From SHZI01 sp031395645 (GTDB taxonomy: Bacteria > Pseudomonadota > Gammaproteobacteria > Steroidobacterales > GCA-2729495): a stretch of DNA of 64,000 nucleotides. The position numbers and the translations under genes were made by a program. Below, piece after piece: positions 8,873-17,865 of this stretch. The first letter of the stretch is position 1; each line of letters begins with the position of its first letter. The notes under the pieces are model-generated. The model was not told where the DNA came from. It ran no database searches and saw nothing but the letters and a program-made list of their open reading frames with translations. The stretch spans positions 1 through 64,000 of the forward strand of contig JANNJM010000008.1 in NCBI GenBank assembly GCA_031395645.1, written 5' to 3'.

Positions 8873-9755
8873 GGCGCGGACTGGATCGCTCGTGGGCCAT
8901 CTCGCGGAGGATGGCGATGGCGGGGTGGGTCGCGTCCCGAGGCGACAGCATGACGGCGGGCACGCGGCGCTGGCGGCCGGCGATTCGCCGGACCGTGATG
9001 TCCACCCGGGCGAAGGAGGCTGCGACTCCGAACGGCACCAGGGCGATTCCCAGGTCCAATGCGACAGCAGTGAGTAGCGCCGAGATGGTCGGCTGAACGC
9101 GGAGGGTGTGGCAGGCCTGTTCTCCCGCTACGTCGCGAAGCCATGACTCGGCAGTCGCGGCCCAGGGCTGGGCAACCAGTAGTTCGTTGGCCGCCAGGAC
9201 GGTACTAAGTGGGACCACCTCTTCGGGGGCGAGCATGTTGCCCGTGGCCACGGCAACGTCAATCCGTTCACCCCAGAAGTGCGTACGGCAGAGTGTGCCG
9301 GTATCGCAGCGACCGAGGATGATCGCAGCGTCAACCTGGCCCTGCTCGACCGCCGCAACCGCCTGATCGCTGCCCACCGACCGTATGTCGATCGTCAGCT
9401 CCGGGCATTTGCTCTGTAGCATGGTGAGGTACACGGACAAGTGCAGGTTTGCGAGGGAGTCGCACACGCCGATGGAGAACAACCGGGCTCGGCCGTTTTC
9501 GAGTGCTCGGGCCCTATCTTTCAGTCGACCAACCAGTGCCAGAATGGCCTTGGCTTCAGGCAGCAGCGCGGCGCCAGCCGGTGTCAGGTGGCTACCGTGG
9601 GCTGATCGGTAGAGCAGGGGGATGCGCACCTGGTCCTCCAACTGGCGAATTGACCGTGAAAGGGGGGATTGTTCAATGCCGAGTCGGGCGGCCGCGCGGC
9701 CGAAGTGCCCTTCTTCGGCGACAGCCACGAAGTGGCGGAGATGACGAACGTCCAT
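8814..9755 (-). CDS. LysR-family transcriptional regulator
   Basis: 313 residues from ATG at 9755. Helix-turn-helix at residues 1-60 (MDVRHLRHFVAVAEEGHFGR then SPLSRSIRQLE), followed by a substrate-binding-type effector domain. An upstream in-frame ATG would add 12 residues, but the canonical LysR N-terminus starts here. It converges on and overlaps the trb operon end. A different LysR gene sits at the same relative place after trb cluster 2, so LysR genes seem a recurrent end-module of these elements. The target is unknown; no obvious metabolic partner is adjacent. Confidence 0.9.
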   Translation of the reverse strand: MDVRHLRHFVAVAEEGHFGRAAARLGIEQSPLSRSIRQLEDQVRIPLLYRSAHGSHLTPAGAALLPEAKAILALVGRLKDRARALENGRARLFSIGVCDSLANLHLSVYLTMLQSKCPELTIDIRSVGSDQAVAAVEQGQVDAAIILGRCDTGTLCRTHFWGERIDVAVATGNMLAPEEVVPLSTVLAANELLVAQPWAATAESWLRDVAGEQACHTLRVQPTISALLTAVALDLGIALVPFGVAASFARVDITVRRIAGRQRRVPAVMLSPRDATHPAIAILREMAHERSSPRLSPLPSVPDGPAENPDHSP

Positions 9756-10022
9756 GTGCCACTTTATGGCAGGGTCACTGGGCGCCCACAACGTGCTCAG
9801 TCGTAGTCCATCGCAGTCGCGTGCCCGTTGGCCCTATCCACGCCGTCTGACCGTCCAGTCCGGCCACATGTGGCAAGCCACACCAAGTCCTAACCGTACC
9901 ATTAGCCCGAGCGGGGGCATGGCAGTCGACAAGGCTTAGGCAACATAAGCTGTCGCGTAACGCGCAACCCACTGATTCGGCGCGATTAGATACCCGATTC
10001 TTTCCCGCCGCTCAACATGCCC

Positions 10023-10067
10023 TTGACGGCACCATTTCGTTGTCTATAATTTCTGTCACGACAGAAA
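10023..10067 (+). promoter_or_regulatory. Sigma-70 promoter with palindromic operator before MarR gene
   Basis: TTGACG at 10023-10028 and a perfect TATAAT at 10045-10050 are separated by 16 bases. A perfect 8-base inverted repeat, TTTCTGTC-AC-GACAGAAA, lies at 10050-10067 and starts on the last base of the -10 box. Its position over the transcription start suggests autorepression by the MarR/GbsR-like product, whose ATG is at 10083. The rest of 9756-10022, between the divergent LysR gene and this promoter, shows no gene. Confidence 0.75.
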
Positions 10068-10082
10068 CAACGGACACAACAG

Positions 10083-10607
10083 ATGAAACTGACACCAATC
10101 ATGCAGCGCTACATCGTCCACTGGGGCGAAATGGGCGGACGCTGGGGCATGAATCGCTCGGTCGCGCAGATCCACGCCCTACTGTTCCTGGCGCCGGAGC
10201 CGCTGAATGCCGACGAGATTGCCGAGACGCTGGGCATCGCGCGTTCCAATGTCAGCACCGGATTGAAGGAGCTCGGGGCCTGGGACCTGGTTCAGGTAAC
10301 CCATCAGCTGGGCGACCGGCGCGATTTCTTCCAGGCGCAACAGGACACCTGGGAAGTCATCCGCGCCATTGTGGAGGGCCGCAAGCGGCGGGAGATCGAT
10401 CCGACACTGGCAGCGCTACGGCAGTGCGTGACCGATCTCGAGCACGATCGCGACACGCCGAAAGCAGTTCGCGATCGGATCGCCAGCCAGCTGGAATTCC
10501 TGGAGACCCTCACCAACTGGTATGACTCAATCCGCGTCCTGCCACGCAAGACCCTGCTCAACATGATGCGCATGGGCGGGCGCATCGCCAAGGTCATTGG
10601 CGGCTAG
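10083..10607 (+). CDS. MarR/GbsR-family transcriptional regulator
   Basis: 174 residues with a winged helix-turn-helix (LNADEIAETLGIARSNVSTG, about residues 40-60) followed by a wing (about residues 65-85) and a helical C-terminus, the GbsR type. First gene of a co-directional set with 10623, 11291 and 13157 (gaps of 15, -4 and 3 bases), so it probably controls that operon and itself through the palindrome at 10050-10067. The ligand is unknown. Confidence 0.88.
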   Translation: MKLTPIMQRYIVHWGEMGGRWGMNRSVAQIHALLFLAPEPLNADEIAETLGIARSNVSTGLKELGAWDLVQVTHQLGDRRDFFQAQQDTWEVIRAIVEGRKRREIDPTLAALRQCVTDLEHDRDTPKAVRDRIASQLEFLETLTNWYDSIRVLPRKTLLNMMRMGGRIAKVIGG

Positions 10608-10622
10608 CGAGAGGGGTGAACG

Positions 10623-11294
10623 ATGGCACGGGCAACCACAGCGATATTGCCTGGTCCACCAGCGATCGACCAGGGCGATAACCTCCATCCAGGTCTTCGG
10701 CAGGTGCTGGGCGAAGCTGCCTGGCGGGAGTTGCCCCGAGCGGTTCGCACCCGCTTTGCTGATGGCTGTCAATCCGTGGACTACGTGGGCGTGTTTGAAG
10801 TGGTGCGCGCCAGTGCGCTGGGCCGAGTCATTGCTCAGCTCGCTCGCCTGATTGGAACACCCGTCGTTCCCTGGGTCGGCACGAATCTGCGGGCCGTCGT
10901 GCACGTCGGACCGGCCGGAGGTGGCGTTGTGTGGGAGCGCGCCTACCACCGTTCTGCAGCGGAACGGTGCGTGGTCCGCTCCGTCAAGGTGGTGACTCCG
11001 GACTTGCAGATGGTCGAGCGACTCCCCGCCGGCTTGTGCATGCCCCTGAGCGTCTTCACCAGCCGCGGGATCTTGCACTTTGTAAGCAGGGGCTACTTCT
11101 TCCGCGTGAGTCTGCCGGGCGGCCATGAGCTGCACCTGCCACTGCCGGACTGGTGTTCACCCGGCGAGACCCACGTTGAGCACATTGACGAGGGCAGCGG
11201 CTGGTTTCGCTTCACCATGACCGTGACCCACCCCCGATTCGGCGAATTGTTTTATCAGACCGGCCGCTTTCATGCGGCCAGGGAGGCGCTATGA
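10623..11294 (+). CDS. DUF4166 domain protein
   Basis: 223 residues. I recognise the DUF4166 family (no known activity), which is often linked or fused to saccharopine-dehydrogenase-like or epimerase-like proteins. The central to C-terminal part is beta-rich, with stretches such as GVVWERAYHR and FFRVSLPGGHELHLPLPDWC. There is no signal peptide. It overlaps the next gene by four bases, so it is translationally coupled to the membrane-SDR-DCC fusion. The operon suggests a shared redox or membrane-associated pathway, but the substrate cannot be read from sequence. Confidence 0.8.
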   Translation: MARATTAILPGPPAIDQGDNLHPGLRQVLGEAAWRELPRAVRTRFADGCQSVDYVGVFEVVRASALGRVIAQLARLIGTPVVPWVGTNLRAVVHVGPAGGGVVWERAYHRSAAERCVVRSVKVVTPDLQMVERLPAGLCMPLSVFTSRGILHFVSRGYFFRVSLPGGHELHLPLPDWCSPGETHVEHIDEGSGWFRFTMTVTHPRFGELFYQTGRFHAAREAL

Positions 11295-13153
11295 CCGTCG
11301 CATTTGTGCTGATCACTGTCCAAGCTCTACTCGGAGCCTTCGACAACCTCTGGCACCACGAAATCACGGAACGCTTGCCTGCCAGGCGTACCGCACAGCG
11401 GGAACTGGCACTGCATGCCGCTCGGGAGGGTCTGTATGCGTTCTTGTTCGTCGCGCTCGCCTGGTTTGAATGGCACGGCGCCTGGGTGGGGCTGTTGATC
11501 GCGGTCTTGACGGTGGAAATTGGGGTCACGCTGGCCGACTTCGTGGTTGAGGATCAAACCCGCCGCCTGCCGCGCCTCGAGCGCATCCTGCATACCATCC
11601 TGGCGATCAACTTTGGTGCCATCCTTGCGGCGCTGGTCCCGGTGTTCCAGACGTGGTGGCGTGAGCCCACTGCGGTGGTGGCTACTCACCATGGCTGGTT
11701 TTCCTGGCTGTTCACCACCTTTGCCGTGGGTGTGGGGCTGTGGTCCGTGCGCAATGCCCTCGCCGTGCTGCGCCATCGGCGCCCGGCAGAATGGATCCGC
11801 GACCCGCTGACGGTGGGCCGCGGGGCCAACCAGCCGACCGTACTGGTCACCGGTGCCACAGGCTTCATCGGCGGGCACCTGGTCCGCCGCCTGGTGCGGG
11901 AGGGCAGTGCGGTGTACGTCCTCACCCGGGATGCCGATCGAGCGCTCGATCGCTTCGGACCTCACGTGACGGTGATAACCGACCTGGCAGCCATCGAGCC
12001 GGCCACGCGGATCGACGCCATCGTCAATCTGGCCGGTGCGCCCATCTTGGGGAGCTGGTGGACGCAGCGCCGTCGCGCGCTGCTGCGGACCAGCCGGTTG
12101 GCCGTCACTCAGGGCCTGGTCGATCTGGCGGCGCGCCTGACGCATCCGCCCCAAACCCTGATCAGCGCGAGTGCCATCGGCTTCTACGGCGTGCGCGGTG
12201 ACGAGGTGATCGACGAGCAGGATCCAGGCCAAAGCATCTTTCAAGCTCAGCTGTGTCGGGACTGGGAGGCGGCGGCCGCCGCCGCTGAGACGCTGGGCGT
12301 GCGCGTCGTGAAATTGCGGTTTGGGCTGGTCCTGGGGCGGGACGGCGGCGCACTCCCACAGCTGACACTACCGGTTCGGCTGGGCCTCGGCAGCGTGCTC
12401 GGGTCTGGGCGGCAATGGGTCTCCTGGATTCACATCGAAGATCTGGTTCGGCTCATCATGTTTGCGCTCGAGACCCCCGCCCTTCGGGGGGTACTCAACG
12501 CCGTCGCGCCAGAACCTGAAACCCACAGCACCTTCCAGACCATGCTGGCCGCCAGGCTGCACCGCCCCGTCTGGTTCAGGGTGCCGGCAACGCCCGTCCG
12601 AGCGGCCCTGGGCGAAATGGCCCAGCTTCTGGTCGACGGCCAACGGGTAGTGCCGGTACGAGCACAAGCCCTTGGCTTCCGCTTTCGATTCCCGGGTCTG
12701 GCGAGTGCTCTGCGGGATCTCCTCGATCCCGGACATCAGACGCAGTGGGGTGGGGTGGAGGTGTACTACAACGGTGCCTGTCCGGTGTGTCGGGCAGAGA
12801 TCGAGGGCTATGCGCGGCTCTGCGCGGCACAGGCCACGGACGTCCGGTTCGTCGACTCCACGCGAAACCCGGACGCCTTGGCGGCCCAAGGGCTGAGGGG
12901 TGAACATCTGGAGCAGCGTCTCTACCTCCGGGATGCGCGCGGCCGAATCGTCAGCGGCATCCCCGCCATGCTGGCACTCTGGTCCCGCGTGCCGGGTCAG
13001 CAGTGGCTGGTTCGGCTGGTGGATTTGCCCGTCATCCGCACGCTGGCGGTGCTGGCCTATGACCATGTGATCGCCCCGGCCTTCACGCTGTGGGCCAGAG
13101 CCCGACTGGCCAGACGTCTGGCCGGCTCTGCCCCCAGGCACAGCCCGGTATAG
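11291..13153 (+). CDS. Three-part fusion: membrane domain, TIGR01777 SDR epimerase, DCC thiol-disulfide domain
   Basis: 620 residues. Residues 1-165 hold four or five hydrophobic helices. Residues about 178-475 are an extended SDR of the TIGR01777 (YfcH-like) family with the NAD(P)-binding motif VTGATGFIGGHL and the downstream NLAGAPI and SASAIGFYG stretches. Residues about 490-605 are a DCC/DUF393 domain with VYYNGACPVCRAEIEGY, whose CPVC pair is the redox motif. These domains usually occur as separate neighbouring proteins. The fusion and operon partners suggest a membrane-anchored redox enzyme; substrate unknown. Confidence 0.85.
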   Translation: MTVAFVLITVQALLGAFDNLWHHEITERLPARRTAQRELALHAAREGLYAFLFVALAWFEWHGAWVGLLIAVLTVEIGVTLADFVVEDQTRRLPRLERILHTILAINFGAILAALVPVFQTWWREPTAVVATHHGWFSWLFTTFAVGVGLWSVRNALAVLRHRRPAEWIRDPLTVGRGANQPTVLVTGATGFIGGHLVRRLVREGSAVYVLTRDADRALDRFGPHVTVITDLAAIEPATRIDAIVNLAGAPILGSWWTQRRRALLRTSRLAVTQGLVDLAARLTHPPQTLISASAIGFYGVRGDEVIDEQDPGQSIFQAQLCRDWEAAAAAAETLGVRVVKLRFGLVLGRDGGALPQLTLPVRLGLGSVLGSGRQWVSWIHIEDLVRLIMFALETPALRGVLNAVAPEPETHSTFQTMLAARLHRPVWFRVPATPVRAALGEMAQLLVDGQRVVPVRAQALGFRFRFPGLASALRDLLDPGHQTQWGGVEVYYNGACPVCRAEIEGYARLCAAQATDVRFVDSTRNPDALAAQGLRGEHLEQRLYLRDARGRIVSGIPAMLALWSRVPGQQWLVRLVDLPVIRTLAVLAYDHVIAPAFTLWARARLARRLAGSAPRHSPV

Positions 13154-13156
13154 CGC

Positions 13157-14248
13157 GTGCGCGTCCTGATCCTTGGTGGCTTCGGCAATTTCGGTGCCCG
13201 CATCGCCCGGGCCTTGGCCAAAGACTCGGCCATCGAGGTCATCGCCGCCGGCCGACATCCGCCGACTAACGGGCTCGGTTCACGCATCCAGGCCACCCGC
13301 CTGAATACCCACGCACCGGAGTTTGCCGACAACCTCCGAGGGTTGGCGCCTGATCTGGTCATTCACTGCGCCGGTCCGTTCCAAGGCCAGGACTACCGGG
13401 TGGCCGAAATCGTGCTCGCGGCCGGCGCGCACTACATCGACCTGGCGGATGGTCGCGAGTTCGTCACGCGCTTTGCCGAGAGCATCGATCGGCGGGCTCG
13501 GGCCGCCGGCAAGCTGGCAATTTGTGGTGCGAGTACGTTGCCGGCGCTGTCCTCCGCCGTGGTTGACCATCTGCAACCGCTGGTCTGGAGTCTGGAGGAG
13601 ATCCAGATGGTCATTGCGCCCGGCCAGCACGCGCCCCTCGGTCGGGCAACCATAGCCGGTGTCCTCACCTACGCTGGCCGCCAGTTTGACTGGTTGCTCA
13701 ACGGCCGGTGGCAGCCGGCCTGGGGCTGGCAGGAACTGAAACAGGTGAACCTATCCATCGGCTCGCGGTGGGCGTCGGCTTGCGATGTCCCGGACCTCAG
13801 CCTCTTTCCTGAGCGCTACTCCGGGTTGCGTACCGTTCAGTTCCGGGCGGCGCTGGAGGTCCGTGCCCAGCAGCTCGTACTGTGGTTAATCGCAATGCTC
13901 AGGAGCCTCGGGCTGCCTTTCCCCGTGGAGCAGTGGGCAGGGGCATTGAGTTCTTTGGCAGCACTGTTTGACCGCTTTGGTTCTGACCGGGGCGGTATGC
14001 AGGTGAGCCTTCTGGGGACGCAGTCGGACGGCGAGCGGCTCCGCGTCGACTGGAACCTGGTGGCTCCTGCGAATCACGGGCCGGAGATTCCGTGCATGGC
14101 CGCAATTCTATTGGCCCGCAAACTAGCCGCCGGCTCTCTAGCTGGATCTGGTGCGCACGCCGCCATGGGTCTTCTATCACTGGCCGATTTTGAGTCGCAG
14201 TTCGGGCAGTGGGGGATCTCTACTACGGTTGAGAAGATAAGCGCATGA
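13157..14248 (+). CDS. Saccharopine dehydrogenase-like NAD(P)-binding protein
   Basis: 363 residues from GTG 13157, three bases after the fusion gene. The N-terminus is a Rossmann fold (VLILGGFGNFGARIARAL), followed by LVIHCAGPFQGQDY and HYIDLADGREFV, signatures of the saccharopine-dehydrogenase NADP-binding family (PF03435). A central hydrophobic patch (LVLWLIAMLRSLGLPF) suggests membrane contact. It is probably the last gene of the MarR/DUF4166 operon. True saccharopine activity is unlikely in this context; the substrate is unknown. Confidence 0.85.
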   Translation: MRVLILGGFGNFGARIARALAKDSAIEVIAAGRHPPTNGLGSRIQATRLNTHAPEFADNLRGLAPDLVIHCAGPFQGQDYRVAEIVLAAGAHYIDLADGREFVTRFAESIDRRARAAGKLAICGASTLPALSSAVVDHLQPLVWSLEEIQMVIAPGQHAPLGRATIAGVLTYAGRQFDWLLNGRWQPAWGWQELKQVNLSIGSRWASACDVPDLSLFPERYSGLRTVQFRAALEVRAQQLVLWLIAMLRSLGLPFPVEQWAGALSSLAALFDRFGSDRGGMQVSLLGTQSDGERLRVDWNLVAPANHGPEIPCMAAILLARKLAAGSLAGSGAHAAMGLLSLADFESQFGQWGISTTVEKISA

Positions 14249-14312
14249 ACGCGTCACAAGCGCGGGCAGATCACTCAGAGGTCAGAGTTTGTCCGCTCTT
14301 AGTCCTGAACCA

Positions 14313-16553
14313 ATGAATAACGTCGTGAAAATCTCTTTCCGCCGGCATGTCCCGTTGCTTTCTGGCGTTATAGCACTGTGGCTTCTGCCGCTATTCATCA
14401 GCAATGCACTGGACGCATTCAAGTCTGGCGATCTGTGGAAAGTGATGCTTGGATTTTGGTTAGTCCCATACGCTGTGTGTCTCGCATTGTCGATTCCAGA
14501 TCGGCAGCTGTGTCTGGGTGTCGTGGGTAGCCCGCTGGTCCTGGTCGCAATGTCTGTTCCGCTTGGCTGGATAATTGTTCCAACATCCTTCGTGGCGATG
14601 GTGTTTGGCGGCGGGCTGGCATCCACACCCTTGGATGCAACCCTCTTTGGAATAGTCGTCGTCTATCTTATGTTCGTCTTTCCCTTTGGGCTCGTTGCTG
14701 GACTATTCGTCCACCTTCTGCGCCCTTTCTTCCACATCTCCTCGCGGGGAAAGTGGACGGCGATAGTACTTTGCCAGCTATCTATCGTTGCTCTAATCCT
14801 TGCAGGAGCGCGGATGGCTCTGGAGGGCAGCACGCTGGTTTACCTGCTCCCACCGGTGTGGTGGGTGGCGTTTTCCAGTGCGTTGGGGTTTGACAGGGTC
14901 GGGGCTCAGTTCGCGACGTGGACTCGCCGGGCTGCACTAACACTCGCGGTAGTGTTGGTTTTGCAGGCGAGTGTTGCCGCATTCTTCGGGTCCCTCATTG
15001 CGATCACTCCTACGTTCCGGGCGTGCGAGGTCTCACCCACCGCGGCATGCCTTGGAGAGCTTGCCGCTGACGCTATACCATTCTGGTACTACTGGTTTGG
15101 TAGCGGGCCGGAAGACACTGGCCAAAACCTTATCAATTCTGGCTATGCCGCAGCGGTTCTGGCGCGCGTGCCGTTTGGTCGCCGTGGAGATGCCGACTTC
15201 GCCTATATCGAAAAGGCGATGGTAAGAGCCGATCTTGCGAGTAGAGCTCGCTCCCCGGCCAGTTCTGGGGCGTTGACGTGTCTCGTGCCGGCGGATTGCC
15301 TGATCGCTGCAATCATGCTTACCAAAGGACCTGAAACGAGCGGTTCGGAGGCCGCTGTGTGGGCCGCCGAGAGGGCTGCCTTTCTTAAGCGGGCGCAGCC
15401 GGCCCCGTCCCCAGAGTTGGCTCGACTCCTCGAATCCTGGAGCGCGTCTATCGCCCGAGAGCCAGCGGAACAGAGGCGCTGGCACCACTCCCGTCGAGGC
15501 GAGCTTCTACTGTCGATCGGGCTCCGCGACCTCGCGCGGGACTCATTCTACGAAGCAGCGGCAGCACCAGGGGAGACTGTCAGCGGCAGAGTGGTCGTCC
15601 ATGGACTGGTAGAACTGGGAGAGTTCGAGTCGGCCTTGGCCGTCGCGAGGATGGAGCCCGATCCGGACTATCGCGCACAAGCGTTGCTTAGGGTGGCCAC
15701 CGGGCTGGCAGCTGAAGCCAAGGCACCTGTCGATACCGGCGGTCTGCTTAGGGAAATTGTTGGCACTATCGGCGCGCAGCCACGGCCGTCACTGGCCGAT
15801 CCATTCAGCGTGCTTGCTGCGACTGCAGAGGTCGCATCGCGGATTGGTAATGCAAAGTACGCCAAAACCATTGCAAGCAGCATGGAATCAGCTGCCGAGC
15901 GGCGGGGCGAAGTTGAAGTGCTCAAGGCAGCTCAGGCGTGGGCGTGGGCAGGTGACAAAGAGGCGGCACACCGCCTCGTCGCCGCTGCGATAGTCGAGCG
16001 CGGTGTCATCAAAGGTGAAGTGATTGTTGACGTAGTCAACATCGGACCCGTCCGCGACGCTAGGAACGATAGCAGGGGCGCGGCGAAACAGACTGCTGCT
16101 GCGCTGTTATGCCGACTGGGCGACACGGACGGAAGCTTCGAGGTGGCGAGCCTCGCAGGTGACTATGCTAGAGAGGCGGCGCTCGATATCTTCGACTGCC
16201 TGACAGACCGGATGGGATCTTACCCCGATGCTGCATGGGTCGCGTCCCGCACAGGCTTGAAGTCAGAAGGTCCACTTAGGGTCCGCGGTGCCGCGCGACA
16301 GGTAATCGCAGGTGATTACGATGCCGCCGCGGAGTCGATATTGGCGGCATTGGATTCGGGGAATGGCTCGAACACGCTGTCTCGGTGGCACGACCTCCGA
16401 AATCTCTTGAAACTGGCAATCGCCATTCGTCGACAGGATGTGGTGGCAAGGGTTCAGGCGGCAATACTCAGCGAAGCCCACTCCCATTCGCAGTCGGAAT
16501 TTGTTAAGCAGTTGGCCGATGCGGCGGCAATCTCTGCCGCCTGGCCCAACTAG
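14313..16553 (+). CDS. Unknown membrane protein with helical-repeat C-terminal half
   Basis: 746 residues from ATG 14313; an upstream TTG would add eight residues but is less likely. Residues 1-270 contain about nine hydrophobic helices. Residues 280-746 are soluble, Ala-rich and helical, with spaced motifs such as RDLARDSFYEAAAAPGE and ALAVARMEPDPDYRAQALLR that resemble degenerate TPR or Sel1-like units. I do not recognise the family. It stands alone, 64 bases after the SDR operon and convergent with lplT. GC is lower than in the trb genes, hinting at a separate origin. Confidence 0.6.
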   Translation: MNNVVKISFRRHVPLLSGVIALWLLPLFISNALDAFKSGDLWKVMLGFWLVPYAVCLALSIPDRQLCLGVVGSPLVLVAMSVPLGWIIVPTSFVAMVFGGGLASTPLDATLFGIVVVYLMFVFPFGLVAGLFVHLLRPFFHISSRGKWTAIVLCQLSIVALILAGARMALEGSTLVYLLPPVWWVAFSSALGFDRVGAQFATWTRRAALTLAVVLVLQASVAAFFGSLIAITPTFRACEVSPTAACLGELAADAIPFWYYWFGSGPEDTGQNLINSGYAAAVLARVPFGRRGDADFAYIEKAMVRADLASRARSPASSGALTCLVPADCLIAAIMLTKGPETSGSEAAVWAAERAAFLKRAQPAPSPELARLLESWSASIAREPAEQRRWHHSRRGELLLSIGLRDLARDSFYEAAAAPGETVSGRVVVHGLVELGEFESALAVARMEPDPDYRAQALLRVATGLAAEAKAPVDTGGLLREIVGTIGAQPRPSLADPFSVLAATAEVASRIGNAKYAKTIASSMESAAERRGEVEVLKAAQAWAWAGDKEAAHRLVAAAIVERGVIKGEVIVDVVNIGPVRDARNDSRGAAKQTAAALLCRLGDTDGSFEVASLAGDYAREAALDIFDCLTDRMGSYPDAAWVASRTGLKSEGPLRVRGAARQVIAGDYDAAAESILAALDSGNGSNTLSRWHDLRNLLKLAIAIRRQDVVARVQAAILSEAHSHSQSEFVKQLADAAAISAAWPN

Positions 16554-16680
16554 ATTTCGTTGCCGAGGAAAGGGGCTGCAAAGCCTTCGCAATCGTGGAT
16601 CACTCAGAAGTACAAATTCGGTGGTATGCCATCAAGTATCCATGTGCCGCGAGATTGCAATGTGGTAGGTGGCGCAGGCG

Positions 16681-17865
16681 TCAACTGGATTGCCCTTGGG
16701 CCGATGGGGGTCCTGTATCGGGCGGCAGATGTCGGGACACTAAGAATGTGGCTAGCAGCAAGAGACAGCCAGTGACCAGGATCGTCGGCGTCGGGGCAAC
16801 TCCCGCCGCCGAAACGGCGGTGTAGGCCGAAACGGCGGTCAGCATTGATACGTTCTCGAAGAAGTTCTGCACGGCGATGACGCCGCCACTCCCGATCGTG
16901 CGGTGCCCAATCTCCTGAAGGGCCGCGTTCACCGGCACCACAAATAGTCCACCGGTAAGGCCGATGATTGCCAGTACCGCCCGGGTTGGCCAAACCGAGT
17001 CGAGGGACGCCAGGATCAGCACGCTCACGCCCATGCCATAGGCTGCAAGCCGCGCCCGGCGTAGCTTATCGATGGGAATGAGTTTGGGTACCACCAGCGA
17101 GCCGATCACCAGACCCAGGGCGAGAGCCAAGGTCAGATCAGCGATGTCCGCTGTGTTTCGGGTCAGCAGGACGACGGGGGCCCAGGCCACAAGCAGCAGT
17201 CGTAAGACTGCAGAGGTCGCCCAGAAGAGACTGGTGCCGAGCATCGCAAAGCGTGCCCGGCTCTCAATGAACAGCCGGCGTGTGATGCCGAGAAAATGGC
17301 CAATGCCAATGCCTTCCCCGGTGTGTTGGGGCGCCAGCCGCGGGATGAATAGGGTGGTGACGATGGAGCACCCGTAGCAGGCAATCACCAGGATGAGGGC
17401 GCCGCTGATAGAGCTGTCGGCGACCCGTGCGCCGACCACGGTGCCCAGGATGATTGCCGCAATGGTCGAGCCTTCAATCCAGCCGTTGGCTTGCACCAAG
17501 CGCTCATGGCTGATCATTTCGGGGAGGATGCCGTACTTGGCCGGACCGTAAACCGCGGCCCCGATGCCGATCAGCCCGTAGGCGGCAATCGGTTCAACCC
17601 CCAGCCACATCAGGAGTGCGCCCGCACACTTCAAGCCATTGCCGATCATGAGGATCGTGGCTTTCGGGCGGCGGTCGGCGAGGGAGCCGACCCACGGCGC
17701 CAGGACCACAAAAGCGACCAGGAAAGCCCCCTGCAAGGCGGGGATGTACCAAGCGCCGGTCCCCGGGGTGGTCATGGCGATGGCAATCGCCGTGAACAGA
17801 ATGGCGTTGTCGGCCAGCGCAGTCAGGAACTGGGCACCGAGCAAGGCGTACAGTCCGCGATTCAT
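16681..17865 (-). CDS. lplT: Lysophospholipid transporter, MFS family (LplT-like)
   Basis: 394 residues with about 12 hydrophobic helices. The start MNRGLYALLGAQFLTALADN, the GSLADRRPKA loop and YGPAKYGILPE are typical of LplT. The family flips lysophospholipids inward across the inner membrane for reacylation by Aas. The ATG overlaps the aas stop by four bases, and both follow TetR, so this is one operon. The LplT-Aas pair is fused or adjacent in many gammaproteobacteria, which supports the assignment. Confidence 0.9.
   Translation of the reverse strand: MNRGLYALLGAQFLTALADNAILFTAIAIAMTTPGTGAWYIPALQGAFLVAFVVLAPWVGSLADRRPKATILMIGNGLKCAGALLMWLGVEPIAAYGLIGIGAAVYGPAKYGILPEMISHERLVQANGWIEGSTIAAIILGTVVGARVADSSISGALILVIACYGCSIVTTLFIPRLAPQHTGEGIGIGHFLGITRRLFIESRARFAMLGTSLFWATSAVLRLLLVAWAPVVLLTRNTADIADLTLALALGLVIGSLVVPKLIPIDKLRRARLAAYGMGVSVLILASLDSVWPTRAVLAIIGLTGGLFVVPVNAALQEIGHRTIGSGGVIAVQNFFENVSMLTAVSAYTAVSAAGVAPTPTILVTGCLLLLATFLVSRHLPPDTGPPSAQGQSS

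Noticed and set aside
16560..16775. 71-codon plus-strand frame downstream of the membrane protein
   Set aside because: Overlaps the 3' end of lplT, lacks a ribosome binding site and matches nothing known; some protein-like character, so possibly a gene remnant.
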